Of a stretch of 64,000 nt of DNA, positions 1-14,902 are shown one piece after another. The translations under genes were made by a program, and so were the position numbers. Within the stretch, counting starts at the first letter, position 1, and the number at the start of each line of letters is the position of its first letter. The stretch is from NCBI GenBank assembly GCA_029339195.1, contig JAPTJF010000060.1, forward strand, positions 1 to 64,000, written 5' to 3'. This DNA is from Micractinium sp. NFX-FRZ (Eukaryota; Chlorophyta; Trebouxiophyceae; Chlorellales; Chlorellaceae). The notes beneath the pieces are model-generated. The model searched no databases. It was not told the origin of the DNA and saw only the letters and a program-made list of their open reading frames with translations.

Positions 1-325
1 ATTAGTGCCCCACTGTAACTTGGGTGGGGCACAACACTGTGCCGACCGCCCCCTACCGACAGCAGCAGCAGAGAACAGATGCAACCATTCACCCGCGATT
101 CGTCAACTGCAGTTCTGACACCCCTCTTCCCCCCCGCTTCTTAATTTCCTAAAATGAGTGAGAAGAAGCATGGGAAAGCGGGGGCAGATGGGGCAGGCGG
201 GCGGCGACGCTGCATGCCGTCGAGTAGCAGAGAAGCACAGGCCCGGCAACCCCCGCTCTCTCCTCGCCCGTGTCACAAGCACCACACAACAAAACCCCAC
301 TGCAATTCGAAGCCGTGCCGCTCAC
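1..325. other. Intronic sequence of the catalase gene
   Basis: After the donor at 325-324 (minus strand) I find no sequence encoding the next conserved catalase block, so this stretch is read as the start of a long intron 5. No other gene is supported here. Confidence 0.6.
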
Positions 326-2119
326 CGGGATGTTGTTGCCCACCAGGTCCCAGTTGCCCTCCCGCGTATAAAACTTGACCGCAAAGCCGCGGGGGTCGCG
401 CAGGGTCTCAGGGGAGCCCCTGCAGCCAACCAAACCCGGTTGATGGGTGCAGGACTTGTCAGGTTGGAGGGAGCAAAGCAAGATGAGCGCCCGGCGTCAT
501 AAACAATCCACGGGACAAGGCGCTGTGGGTGGACGAGGCCCCGTGCGCTGCATGCTACTGCTGGCGTGACGTGTCAGGCGCGGCCCTTCCCCCTCCCCTA
601 TTACCTCTCGTGGATGACGGTGGAGAAGCGGGCGATGAGCGGGGTCTGCACCCCCGGGGAGCGCAGGAAGTCGGCGCACGTCAGGTGGCTGATGTCGTGT
701 GTGACCTGCACGGGCGGGGAGGGGAGGGGAGGGGAAAGAGGGACAAGACTTCAGGCTGGAGAAGAGTTCAGGCTGAGCAGGCCGAGCGGGCACTTGAGAC
801 GAGCAGGCAGCCTGGGGTGAGTGTAAAAGCCGCACAAGCAGAGGTGTGAATTTGCATTGCACTCGTAGCACAGGGCAAAGCGTTCCCCAGGAGCAGCCTC
901 CCGCCACATCGGCAACCTGACGGAAGCCCTAGCACAGCACGCCCAGCACAGCACGCCCAGCACAGCACGCCCAGCACAGCACGCCCAGCACAGCATGCCC
1001 AGCACAGCGCAGGCCCACCTCGAAGAAGCCTTTGGCGGAGGCGCCGCGCGCGTGCACCACGCGCTCCGGGATGCGCTCCCGGTCAAACCCGGCCAGCTTC
1101 TCCACCAGCTGGTAGTCCTCCAGCAGGATGGGGCCTGCGGGGGGAGGAGGCCCAGGGTCAATGGTGTTAGAACGTCAGTCGAGATGTGGCCAGCTCGCTC
1201 TCAAACAAGGGACAACAGGGCAGTGTGGCCTCGGTTGCCAGCGGCGCCTCCAGCTGTGGTGCTCCCACAAGGGCAGGACCTCAACAGGCAAGGCAGCGCC
1301 GCCTGTTAAAAACCATGCGTTCGGCAGTGCAAAGTGAGGCGGTGGGGCTAAGGCGGCAGTAATGGGCAGAAAGGGGGGAAGCGGGGATGGCGAGAGAGGA
1401 GAGAGGTGCAGGGCACGGCAAGGCCGGAGGAAGAGATGACGTAACGCTGACTGGGACGCGATGTGCTCATTTCGTGCACGCCGCGTGCGGCAGTGTTGGC
1501 AGCAGGCGCACTCCAGCTCACGCCCCCCCCCCCCACTGCAGGCACTGTGCTCCTCCCCCTGCAGCCAGTCAGCCAGCCATATGCCCCTCGCACCTCGGTC
1601 GCCCACGGTGAGCGAGTTGTTGGCATTCCACACGGGCTGGCCCGCATTGGTGGTCCAGTGGGGACTGTTGAAGGCCGAGGACGGCCGGTACTGCAGGCAG
1701 GGAGGGTGCGGCGAGGGAGGTTGGTGCAGGGGTGACAAAAGCAGCGTGCCAGGGTGTGGCACAGAGGCAGCTGGGCAGGCGGGAGGCCGGCAGCTGGACT
1801 GGCGGCGGGCCGGGCGGCGCCGCCACCCGAGGGCTCGTGCTGCAGGCAAACAGGCCGGCCGCACGTCTGTGGCTGCTCCTGTCGCGCTCATGAGGAGGTC
1901 CTGGGTGTCAGACCCGCCCTAAGGCCGCTGAGCGACGCACAAGACAAGTGCTGAGTGGGACGGGTGGATGGGCCCGCGATCGAGGGGCGCTGCCCCGCTC
2001 ATAGAGCACACGGAGTGACCCCGACCGCGGTGACATGCGCTCACGGCGCTGCAGCTGGCAGGCGCGCCACCCTCAGTCTCAACATGCCCCCCCGCGGGTC
2101 CTACCTTGGTGGGGTCCAT
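326..2119 (-). CDS. CAT: Catalase, N-terminal part (gene continues beyond the left edge)
   Basis: Haem catalase, which splits hydrogen peroxide to water and oxygen, usually in peroxisomes. Coding exons on the minus strand: 2119-2105, 1690-1594, 1134-1019, 705-605 and 419-326. All junctions are GT-AG and keep phase, giving the first 141 residues. The start is a 15-base coding exon reading MDPTK, the plant-type catalase N-terminus, followed by [17 protein letters not shown]. Visible active-site sequence: the distal His in [15 protein letters not shown] and the distal Asn region in [18 protein letters not shown]. The usual length is about 490 residues, so about 350 lie to the left; bases 1-325 look like intron 5. 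Divergent from the tRNA methyltransferase gene with 214 bp between starts. Identity is certain; peroxisomal location is inferred from the family because the C-terminus is not in the window. Confidence 0.96.
931..1009. repeat. 14-bp tandem repeat in catalase intron 3
   Basis: About five and a half copies of agcacagcacgccc, ending a few bases from the donor of catalase exon 3 (minus strand, intron begins at 1018). The unit varies only at the right end. Confidence 0.9.
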
Positions 2120-2333
2120 CTTGAAAGGTGCCGACGAGCTTGCCGCAACGGTTCTCAGCCCCAGAGTGCGCCCCGAAACGCGCATGCCGGAGGAAAATAT
2201 ATCCAGAGCGGGGCCACGTGAGCATCCTTGCTGGCGCTCCATTCACGCGCTCGGATGGCGCTTCCATCGTCACAACTATTCTCTGAGCAGCCTCGGAAGC
2301 CCCCTTGGACACGCTACCGGCGGCATCGTCAGC
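2120..2333. promoter_or_regulatory. Divergent promoter region, catalase / trmB
   Basis: 214 bp separate the two start codons, so both promoters and 5' leaders must lie here or overlap. A palindromic CACGTG (G-box core) is at 2215-2220 and an AT-rich aatatat stretch at about 2196. Both are seen in sequence; their use is inferred. G-box cores are common in light- and stress-responsive plant promoters, which would suit a catalase. Confidence 0.45.
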
Positions 2334-4965
<2,632 letters not shown>

Positions 4966-5474
4966 CGTGGATACTGTAATGCTTCAGTACGTTCCCCCAA
5001 GGCATTCGTCCCTGAACTTGACATGACCGGCCCCCTTTGATGTAATGACAGAACTGAGAGATGAGTAGGCCTGCACCCAGCAGCTGTCTTGGTTGGTGTG
5101 AATGACCGCACGCAGGTGGGCGCAGCTGTCTGCGGTGGGCTGCGCCCTGGCAAGCTTCTAGCGAGGTTGTGCTCTCCCACCGCGCCTTGTATCCGTCGCC
5201 TCAAACTGGCAAGGTTGTGATGAGCTTGTGATATCGCCCCGCGTCTTGTATCCTTTTCCAGCTAAAGCTTCACAGTGATGTCTGGCTGCACTAATCTACT
5301 TGCGCTGCGTGCACTGAGCAGGCGTCGGCGGAGGCCGCCAGCGAGGAGTGCTGAGGTGGCCATTCCGCCATGGGGCTTCCCCCTGTCTCTCTCCGACATT
5401 CCAATTTGGACTGAGCTCCCCTTTATACGGTGCCCCAACTCCCGATTTTCTGGTTGACCGCCGGTCAGAGGGGC
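4966..5474. other. Intergenic spacer between trmB and CFAP57
   Basis: About 510 bp without a supportable gene. It holds the trmB 3' UTR (TGTAA at 4975 and 5041) and presumably the CFAP57 promoter. Two loosely similar stretches ending in cttgtatcc lie near 5190 and 5250. Confidence 0.6.
4975..4979 (+). terminator. UGUAA polyadenylation-type signal
   Basis: TGTAA ten bases after the trmB stop codon, with a second copy at 5041-5045. UGUAA is the usual green-algal poly(A) signal. The first copy would give an unusually short 3' UTR, so the second may be the one used. Confidence 0.5.
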
Positions 5475-8400
5475 ATGGCTTCGGCAGTGGCGGCGGTGTC
5501 CGCCTTGCAGCCCAGGTGAGGCGCGGCTGCGATGAATGGCTGGTCCCAATTCGAGAAAACAAACTCACGGCCCGACGGCCCCACCCTGCAGGCACGTGTT
5601 TGGCGCGCTGGGCGCGCGGCCGCAGGGGCTTGCCTATGTGGACGAGAGCACGGTTGCCTACCTTTGCGGTCACAATGTGGTGCTGTACCAGACCGACACC
5701 CGGGTGCAGCGCTTCCTGGCGGGCAGCTCCGAGGCGCGCATCACCGCCTTTGCCGTCTGCCCCTCCCGGCGCCTGCTGGCCCTGGCGGAGCGCGGAGAGC
5801 GTGCCACCGTGACGGTGTTTGATCTGCAGACCCTCAAGCGCCGCAAGATCTTGGTGGCGCCAGGCGGAGAGGGCACCAAGGTGGGTGAGCGGCGGCGGCG
5901 GCGGCAGTTCGAACCGCGGCGGTTGGCGGAGGAGCAATGAGCACAGGGGTCTGAGCTGTTGGTTCTACCGACGAATAAAACACATGCTGTCTGTGCCATG
6001 ACATGACGCAATCCCCTGCCGCTGCGCCCCTGCAGGAGTTTGTGAGCCTTGCCTTCTCCGGCGATGGGCGCTTCCTGGCGGCGCAGGGCGGCGCGCCCGA
6101 CTGGTCGCTGTCCCTCTGGGTGTGGGAAAAGTCCAAGCTGGTGGCAAGCGTGCGCACCTGCACACAGCAGGGCCATTCCGCGGCGCAGTGCCTCTTCCAG
6201 CCAGGTGCGCACCGTGCCAGCTGGGTGCACGGGCGGCAGCGCAGGCCACAGGGCGTGGGAGAGCGACGGGCACATGTACGTCCAGCAAGCATGCAGCCAT
6301 TGCCTTCTGTTCTGCCCTCTCCTGTCCTCCCCAGCCCCCCCATGCTGTGGCTATTGTGCCCCTGCTCGGCTCCCACTGTTTCCACCTTTACCGCCCCATG
6401 CAGGCGAGGACCCCCAGTACATCAGCGTGGTGGGAGAGGGCACCTGCTGCCTGCTGGCCATTGATGCGGGCAACACGCTGCGCCTGGTGCCCACCTCGCT
6501 GTCCCGCCGCGACTCCCCCTCGTACACCTGCCACGCCTGGCTGCTGGATAATGACGCGCGTGAGCAGCTGGTTGTGGGCACGCGGCGCGGAGAGCTGCTG
6601 GTGGTCAATGAGGGTGACGTCAAGCAGACGGTGCAGCTGGAGGAGGGCGCAGGCGGCGTGGAGGCGCTGGTTGCGCACAACAAGGTGCGTGGGGCAGGGT
6701 GGGTGAGGCGGCGGCCACAGGGTGGTGCCAGTGGAGGACGGCTCGTGAGCGCAGGCTTGGCACTGCGGAGTGGCCTGTGCTTATGAGATGATCGGCGTCC
6801 AGGTGTGCAGGTTGGCAGGAGGGGACAGCAGGCCGCCTTCCACCAGCGATGTTGCTTCTGAGGTGCCATGCATTTTGCCCTGCCATGCTGCCTTGCAGGG
6901 CTTTGTGGTGGGCACCAACCGCGGCCAGCTGGTCGCATTTGAGCGGGACAGCGACAGCAAGCCGTACCGCCTGGGACGCACCTTCTCCATCCAGAGCAGT
7001 AGCGGCGGCTCTGTTGCTGGGCCTTCGGCAACCAAAACGGGCTCCCGACCCGGCACCGCAACGCCGGTTGAGGGCGAGGGTGCGGGGGGAGCTCCCAGCT
7101 CAAACAGCGCGGCAGTGGTTGCGGGAGCATTCACCGCTGCCCGCGTCGGCAGCCTGGCAGTGTCGCCCGCCGACGACAGCGTGGCGGTGCTGACCAGCGA
7201 GGGCCAGCTGCTGCAGCTGGCCTCGGCCTCAGGCGACCGCCGCGGGCTATACAGCGGGGTGCAGAACCTGGCGCCGGGGTTCCACACCGGCGCCATCACT
7301 GGGCTTGCCAGCTGCGCGCGGCGGGCGGTGGTGGCCACGGCGGGCGCGGACCGCACGCTGCGCATCTGGAACTACCAGGACAAGACGGCCGAGCTGGTGG
7401 GTGTACTGGCTGGGTTGATGGGTGGTACAGAATGAGCTGCAGACAAGCAGCAGCCAATGAGGGATGGGGGGAAAGGCCCGGATGCCTTGCAAGGTGAATT
7501 GACGGGGCAGGGCAGGCAAGGGTGCAGGAAGCAACAGTCTATGAGGCAGCTGCAAAGGGGCAGGGCAGGCAAGTGGGCAGCTGTGCACAACGAACGCACT
7601 GCTCACTTCTTAAGTTGATTTCTGTGCGTTCTGCCTACCTGCAGGCCAAGTCGTTTGACGAGGAGGCCTCCAGCCTGGCGCTGCACCCAACCGGCTACAT
7701 GCTGCTGGCAGGGTTTGCAGACAAGCTGCGCCTCATGACCGTGCTGTCAGGTGCGCTGGCGGCCGCTTCGCTATCGGCTGCTGCCTGCTGCAGCTCACAC
7801 TCCTGCTCAAAAGCGACCGCCGCTGCGTGCTTCTTTCACCACTCCTCTCCTCACTCCTACCCCTCGCACACCTCCCATGCCCACTTTCACTTGAGAACTC
7901 GTGCACCTGCTAAGGAGTGGCAGCCGCTGCTCGCTTGCCTGGCCCCTCCTCATCCTCCCTCCTGCCGCTTGCACACCTGCCGTGTGGTATACAAACAATA
8001 CCCCTGCAGACGACCTGCACCTGGTGAAGGAGTTCCCCATCAAGGGCGCCCGCGACTGCAGCTTCAGCAACGGTGGCCAGTTCTTTGCGGCAGTCAACGG
8101 CAACTCCGTGCACGTGTACTGCACCTACACCGGCGCCAGCCTGGCGGTGCTGCGCGGGCACAACGGCAAGGTGAGCGGTGAGGTTGGGCCACGGACGTGC
8201 GTGCTATCGGTCCTGGAGGGTTGTAGGATTCACGGTTGATGCACTGCTCAAGTGCTGTCCTGTGTGGCTTCCTGGGCGGACCGGCTCGGTGCCGCTTCCA
8301 GGAGCTCACAAGTGCAGGCAGCCGGCTGCTGGCTATTCCCTCACCCTTGCTCCCTGCCCACCCTTTCCCCTCACTACCTCCCCTTCTCCCTCCAGGTACG

Positions 8401-11400
8401 TGGCCTGTGGTGGTCCTCTGATGACACCACCCTGGTCACCGCCGGCATCGACGGAGCCGTGTATGAGTGGCGCGTGCTGGAGGGGCGGCGCGCACGCGAC
8501 TTTGTCCAGAAGGGCTGGACCTACACCTGCGTGGTGAGCATGGGAGACCTGTGGGAGAGATGTGCCAGTCACGCCAGGGCTGCGGGCTAGCCTGCCTGAC
8601 ACCTGGCTGCGGTTGCAGGCTGGTGCAGCAGCGCTGCACCAGCCTGCAGGGCTTGCCAAGCCATTGCAGCCATCCCCGACTCCTTCTGGTTTGCTCCTCT
8701 CCTGGCGTGCTCACGCTCCTGCCACCCCCTGATCTGCTGCAGAGTGGCATGCATGCTGTGGGCTCCAATCCCTCCACCACCTGTGCCGTCGCCGGCCCGC
8801 CCTCCACCATTTTCACAGCTGCCCTGGACAAGAAGCTGCGGGCGCTGGAGGAGACGGCAGGGGGCGGGCTGGCAGTGGCGCAAGAGGTGGACGCCGGCGC
8901 AGTCATCACGCAAGTGGTGGCTCCCAGCCCGGGTGAGCGGGGGCAGGGTAGGGTTGCCTGAATGGCTGGCGGGGCTGAGCTGTTGGGCGGGCAAATGACA
9001 TGAACCGTTCACACAGCCTACGTTGCGGCAGCTTCTGCTGAGCCCCACGGATCACCGGCACCTTTTCCCCAGGCTTTCCCCAGGCAAGCCGCTCACCTGC
9101 CACTGTTCCACGTGCATGCCTCTCACCGGCCACTCTACTTTGCCCTTCCGCCTGCCTGCAGGCGGGCGCCTGCTGTTTGCTGCCACCGAGGAGGGCAGCG
9201 TGCGGTCGTACAAGCTGCCCCTCACCCCAGAGTTCCAGGCGGTGCGGTGCGGCATGGCCCCCGTCACCCGCATCATGACCAGCCGGGACGAGGGCACACT
9301 GTTTGCTGCCACCGCTGACGGAGCGCTGTATGTGTATGATGTCAAGGACCGTGACGCGGCTGTGCGCATGCTGACGTGAGTTGCACTGGTGGCGGGGCTG
9401 CTTGAAAAGGGATTGGGGGCAGGGCAGTGCGGCATGGGCTGCTGCTGCATTGATGGCATCGGGCGTGCCAGGTGGCATGGGATGCTGCTGCTGATGGGAT
9501 CGGGTGTGGCCAGGTGGCATGGGCTGCTGCTGCTGATAGAATCGGATGTGGCCAGGTGGCATGCCGTTGGTGTGCCGGTGTGACAACGCTCCGTTCAACG
9601 CGAGGAGGGATGGCAGTGCAACTGCTGCTCCGTACTGCCTAACACATTGTGTTGAGCCTCCTGTTGTTCCCACCTGCAGGCGCCGCGATGCTGAGGGCCT
9701 GGTGTATGCCGAGGAGGTGCTGGTGGGGCGGGGCGACATCAACGAGCGGCGTGAGCGCATGGCGGAGCTGGAGGCACAGGTGGGGCGCAGGGCAGCACCA
9801 AGGTTTGTGTGTCTACTAGCAGACACCCAGGATTGCAGCTGTGAGATATGAGGCACTTAGACACAAAAAGTATGCCGGCACAGCATGCAGCACTGCTGTA
9901 GCGCAGTTCTCCCGTACCCTGCCTTGCCTCACCCCCACCCCACCCTGCTGCGCCGCCTGCCCCACACCCCGCCCCACCCTCCTCGCCCAGGTGGCCGAGG
10001 TGACCGCCCAGAACGAGTACCAGCTGAAGCTCAAGGACCTTGCGCTGAACGAGAAAGTGCGGGAGCTGACGGACAAAGCGGCCAGCGAAGCGGCAAACGC
10101 AGCGCAGCGGTGGGTGGGCGGGTGGTAGGGGGACAGAGGTGCAGTAGCATCGTGTGTGGGCTGAAAGAGGGGGGGACCTGGATTGGCTGTGAGCTGCAGC
10201 AGGGCTGTGAAACGTGCAGCAGGCGCCTGCCCTGTCTGCGCTGCTTGTCGTGCCCCGCTAATGCACCGCCGCCTCGTCGCACACACGTGCATTGTACATT
10301 CGTGTGCAGGTACAACACTCTGTTAGTGGACCGCACTGAGCTGGAGGACCGGTACGAGGGTCGGCTGCGGGCGGCGGACGAGGCGGCGCAGCAGCAGCTG
10401 GTGGCGCTGGATGCGCAGTTCCAGCAGGTGTGGTGGGCGCAGGCCGAGTGAAGGTTGTTATCTCAGAGGAGTGGCTGCGGAGCAGGAGGGGAGGGGGAGA
10501 CAACAAGGAGGGGCTTGAGGAGGATGGTGGTGGGCACACTTGCGTCTCTGGCACCCCTGCTTGCAGCTGCTCCAGCGCCAAGTTCTGTGAATGTGTGCTC
10601 ACTGCCCACTGCCCTGTCCCCTGCCCGCCCCTGCCCCGCCTTCCTCCACCTGCAGAAGCTGATCCACGAGATGGAGCGCTACCAGGAGCTGCAGGCCAGC
10701 AAGGAGGCGCTGAACGCCAAGTGAGCACGCCCCGCGAGATGTGTTGGGTGTGAGCCCTGCCCTGCTCCCTGCTACTCTGCTGCTCTGCTGGAAGTGCTGA
10801 AAGCAGAGCCACACACACCAGCCCGGCTGCGTGGGACCAGCCCAGCTGTTGCCTGCGCACACTTGTGTCACACCGGTGTATCCACCTGCCCCGCCCCCCT
10901 GCTCCCAGGTGGGAGAAGCAGACAGCCGCGCTTGTGGAGCAGCATGCTCGTGTGGTGGATGAGCTCAACGCCACACACCGTGCCGAGCTGGCAGCTGAGC
11001 GGTCTCGCTACGGCGTGCTGGCGGCAGACAAGGACATTGCGGGACGGGAGGCGACGGAGGTGCGGCGGCAGATGGAGGAGGATGTGGACCGGGAGGTGGA
11101 GGAGCTGAAGGAGCGGTGAGATGGGCTCGGGTTGAAGGGCGCGGGGGTGGGCCGGGAGGTCGGAGAGGTGAAGGGATGATGAGTCAAGAAGGGCCAGGGC
11201 ACGGTGGTGCGGTGTGAAGTCACCTGCATCTGCAAGGAGCAGAACTGCAAAGGCCGCCGGGCGGCGCTTGTTGTGTGCTACACAATGGCAGGCAACATGC
11301 TGCCCTGTCGCTGTACATGCATGCCCACGCTTACGGTTGTGTATTCTGCCGTTGCCGCCCTGCCCGCCCTGCGGTAACCTTGCGCCCTGCCCCGGCCACC

Positions 11401-13650
11401 CTTTGCCCGCAGGTACCGCAAGCAGCTGCAGATTGAGGGCGACGCCAACCTGCGTCTCAAGGGAGAGAATGGGCTGCTGCGCAAGCGGTTCGATGAGCAG
11501 CAGAAGACAATTGAGGAGGGCAAGTCGCAGCTCAGGTGGGGCCGAGGCGGGCACTGGCAGCGGGGGCATGTGGGATGGCGTGGTTTGCGGGCTCGGCACT
11601 TGGCTGCCTCACTGCTGCCAGGCTTGGGCACAGCGCTTGTGAACCTACTCCCGCATTGCTATTTGCTTCATCCTGCATGCCTGCCTCCTTGCTGGCGTCC
11701 TGCGTGTTTGTTTGCCTCCCAAGTGTGTCGAGACATGGCATCATCTCCCTGCGCTGTGCAGGGCTGCTGAGGCAGAGAAGCGCCAGCTGGCGGGTGTGAT
11801 CGAGGGGCTGCTGCGTGACGTGGCGGCGCTGCAGCGTGACGTGGCGGGCCGGGACGAGGCGATTGCCGAGAAGGAGAAGCGCATCCTGGACCTGAAGCAC
11901 AAGACACAGGTGGGCGGCAGTGGTGTGTGGTTGTGGGCGGGCAGGGGACGTTGTGGTGCGATGAGGGCAGGACCAAATGTGGACGTGCCTGACAAGGAGG
12001 TGGCAAGCTTCAGGCGTGCTGATGCAACAGGTGTGCTGGTGCACAGCACTTCGCCTTACCGCTGTAACTCTTTGCTGCCATCTATCGACTTGCTGCCCGC
12101 AGGAGCTGGAGAAGTTCAAGTTTGTGCTGGAGTACAGCATTGGTGAGCTCAAGGGGCAGCTGGAGCCCAAGGACCTGGCGCTGGCAGACATGCGGGAGAA
12201 GGTGGCGGTGAGTGGGCGCTGGGAGGGGCGGGGCAGAGCTGGGGCAGGGCAGCCGGGGTGGGCATGTTGCTGGGCAGGGCAAGGCAGGGGAGCGCAGGTG
12301 GGGATGGGTGGATCGCTGGATGGAGGCAGGGCTGGCTGTCAAGTGAGATGATGGGTAGTCCTGGGGTGCGGGAGATGACCAGGTATGGCGCAGGCGGCTC
12401 AGGTGTCCGCTCGACTTCCCGCCACTCCTGCTCAGGCTGTCGCCCACGGCCTGACCTGGGTGTCCCATTTCCTTCCTCCCGTGCTCTACTGCAGGGCCTG
12501 GAGGCCCTGGTGTCTGAGCTGGGGCGCATCAACGCAGAGGTCCAGCTGGAGCGGGAGGGGCTGAAGCACCGGGAGGCGGCGCTGCAGCGCGAGATCACGC
12601 GGCAGCGGGCAGCTCTGGTGGAGGCGGGCAACAAGATCAAGTGAGTGGGAGCTGGGAGTTCGATTCACCGACCTTATCTTGCATGCTATCCACAAGTGGC
12701 ACAGATGCTAGGATCCGTGCTTAAAAACGCGCTCATGTTGGCGGCGGTCCTGGTGCATCCTGCTTATCCTGCCGCGCGTGCCTTGGTGCCCTGCCCCGCC
12801 CCCCTGCCAATGCCACTTCTTTCTCCTCTTGCGTGCTGCAGAAACATACAGTGCGACATCACCCTGGCAGTGGAGCTCATCCAGGCTCCTGACGACCTCA
12901 AGGCGGCCGTGGTGCGCCTGTTCCGGACGCATGCTGAGGGCAGCGAGGGTGCACGCAAGGCGGCGGACGCGGACCTCGGCGCTGACGAGGCCACCAACGA
13001 GGTCGCCCGGCGGTGAGTGGGGCTGGCAGACGGGGTTGCAGTCCAGTGATGTGCCAAGCATTCCCTTTCCATTCAGGTGTTTTCCAGTGTCATCAGCATG
13101 ACAGCACCACCATTCACATCCTGCCCTTGCTGTCCCCATGCCCCTGCCACTGCGGCAGCTCCACCTGCTGCTGCTCCTGCTACATGGCCTTGCAACACCC
13201 TCCCCTGGCGCGTACCCTGCCAATCTGTTGCCCCCCAGCAGGCAGGTGGAGCTGCTGGAGCGTTCAGTGGAGCAGCTCAAGGCGTCTCTGGAGGCTGAGA
13301 AGCGGTCGGCAGCTGCCAACCACCGCCGGCTGGTGTCTGAGAATGCAGACCTCATCAAGCAGCTGAGGGAGGCACGGGGAGGAGGGTTTGCCAGCAGCCT
13401 GGCCGGCAGCGTCGGCGCCAGCACCGCGGTCAGCCGGGCGGTGCAGAGTCCCACATGCGGCGACGACGCTGGTGGCCAACACGGCAGCAGTATGTGCGGG
13501 GACGAGGCGGGCAGCAATAGCAAGGGCGGCAGCTGCGCTGGCAGCGCACGCAGCGGCAGTGTGGCCAGCCCGTTGCGCCGCCCCACCTCCTCATCCCGCC
13601 TTGCTGCCTCATCTCCCGCCTCCCGTGCTTCCAGCGCGCGAAGCAGCTGA
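5475..13650 (+). CDS. CFAP57: Cilia- and flagella-associated protein 57 (CFAP57/WDR65, FAP57-like)
   Basis: Axonemal scaffold; in Chlamydomonas FAP57 is tied to inner dynein arm assembly. About 1266 residues, close to the human (~1250) and Chlamydomonas (~1316) proteins. Exons: 5475-5515, 5592-5880, 6036-6204, 6404-6684, 6899-7396, 7645-7750, 8010-8170, 8396-8533, 8743-8932, 9162-9375, 9680-9779, 9991-10109, 10310-10427, 10656-10720, 10909-11115, 11413-11535, 11762-11909, 12103-12207, 12495-12640, 12842-13012, 13239-13650; all GT-AG and in phase. Residues 1-700 are WD40 repeats (start MASAVAAVSALQPRHVFGA; later VVATAGADRTLRIWNYQDK and LYVYDVKD); about 715-1180 are charged coiled coil; the last ~80 are Ser/Gly-rich. 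The last exon has a NAGNAG acceptor (start 13239 or 13242). TGTAA at 13711-13715. No stop or frameshift is visible, so the gene looks intact. Confidence 0.94.
9431..9563. repeat. ~42-bp tandem repeat in a CFAP57 intron
   Basis: Three imperfect copies of a unit beginning ggcatggg(c/a)tgctgctgct and ending in gccaggt, starting at about 9431, 9474 and 9516, inside the intron after the exon ending at 9375. Confidence 0.8.
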
Positions 13651-13710
13651 TGTGCACACTACAGAAGGAGTGCTTGGTGCTTGCGTTATTGTTTGTGTTG
13701 AGTGACATTG

Positions 13711-13715
13711 TGTAA
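13711..13715 (+). terminator. UGUAA polyadenylation-type signal
   Basis: TGTAA 61 bp after the CFAP57 stop codon, at a normal distance. Confidence 0.6.
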
Positions 13716-14275
13716 TCTTGCAGGCGAGCGAGGAGGGAAGCAAGCAACCACTGGGAGGACAGCTGCAACAGCTGCACTTCAACCTTCCTGCTCCCCAATC
13801 AGCCGCATGCGCTCAGGGTAGCTCCTTGCTGCAGTCTCTGCGCTCCCCAATCCGCCACACGTGTGTGAAGGCCCCAGTCCTGGGTGCTGGCGGGGGCAGC
13901 ATGGGGGCAGGCTGGCTGGGTGTTGTCAGGCGGAAGGCGAGAGCAGCAGCGCCCTGTAGTCTGTTGTTGATACACGATGCTTTCCTGTTGCGCCAGCCAG
14001 ACTGCCCTGCTCCATACGGCTTGGTAATGCGGCGGTGCGGCCGGTGTGCTGCGTAGTTGAGGGAGGTGGTGCAGGTAGTGCCGTTGCCGAACCCCGCAGT
14101 CTCCCCTCGCTCCAGACCCACCCACCACAGACACCCAGCCGTCCTCACACCCACCAGTGCCCACGTTTTGGGGGGGCGCCAAGCCGCAGCTGCACCTCTG
14201 GAATCCCGTCACACCTCAAGATGGGCGCGTTTGCAAGGAGGCGCAGCATGAGAGTATACAAAGGGCAGGGGGGCT

Positions 14276-14543
14276 GCAGGGCGGGCGGGGTGAGATGGAA
14301 CAGGGCCTGCATGCGCTGGGGCGTGTCTCTGAAATGAATGCATGCAGGAGGGTGCAGGTAGGCACATGCAAGATGGATGAGAGATCTAACAAAATTGAGA
14401 GAAAGGGGGCGCAGGGCGGGCGGGGTGAGATGGAACAGGGCCTGCATGCGCTGGGCGTGTCTCTGAATGAATGCATGCAGGAGGGTGCAGGTAGGCACAT
14501 GCAAGATGGATGAGAGATCTAACATAATTGAGCGAAAGGGGGT
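14276..14543. repeat. 135-bp unit, two tandem copies
   Basis: Copy one starts gcagggcgggcggggtgaga at 14276 and copy two starts with the same bases at 14411. Only a few substitutions and one or two single-base length differences separate them, so the duplication is recent. Confidence 0.9.
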
Positions 14544-14902
14544 GCAGGGAGAGGCCCCGGCCGGCGCCACGCGCCACGCCAGCAGGCGGGGGTGCCGCAG
14601 GCAGCGCGCTGTCGTTGCGCCAGCCAGGCCGGCAGCCGGGGCGTCGCGGGCGCGGGGAGCGCAACACTGCCGCAGCTCTTCACGTCCGGGTTGGGCTGCT
14701 GGCACATGGGGGGGAGGTGAGGGTGGAAAAAGCACATGGGGGGGGTGAGGGTGGAGGCAGGAGTGGGGGAGGCTCGTCACGTCGCCTGGTTGCATGGCTT
14801 GATGTTGCAAGCGGGCCCAACCTGAAGCACCTCCCCCACATCTCGCTCCCTCTTCCGCACACACCCCAGTCCCTCCCAGCCACACCTGCTATGCAACAGG
14901 GC

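Larger units (their letters stand above)
13651..14902. other. Intergenic region with a 135-bp direct repeat
   Basis: 1.25 kb between the convergent 3' ends of CFAP57 and the minus-strand gene ending at 14903. I see no coding exon. It contains the CFAP57 polyadenylation-type signal and the tandem repeat listed separately. Confidence 0.6.

Noticed and set aside
931..1009. Regular short repeats that could suggest a CRISPR array
   Set aside because: The 14-bp units are directly adjacent with no unique spacers and lie in a eukaryotic intron; it is a minisatellite.
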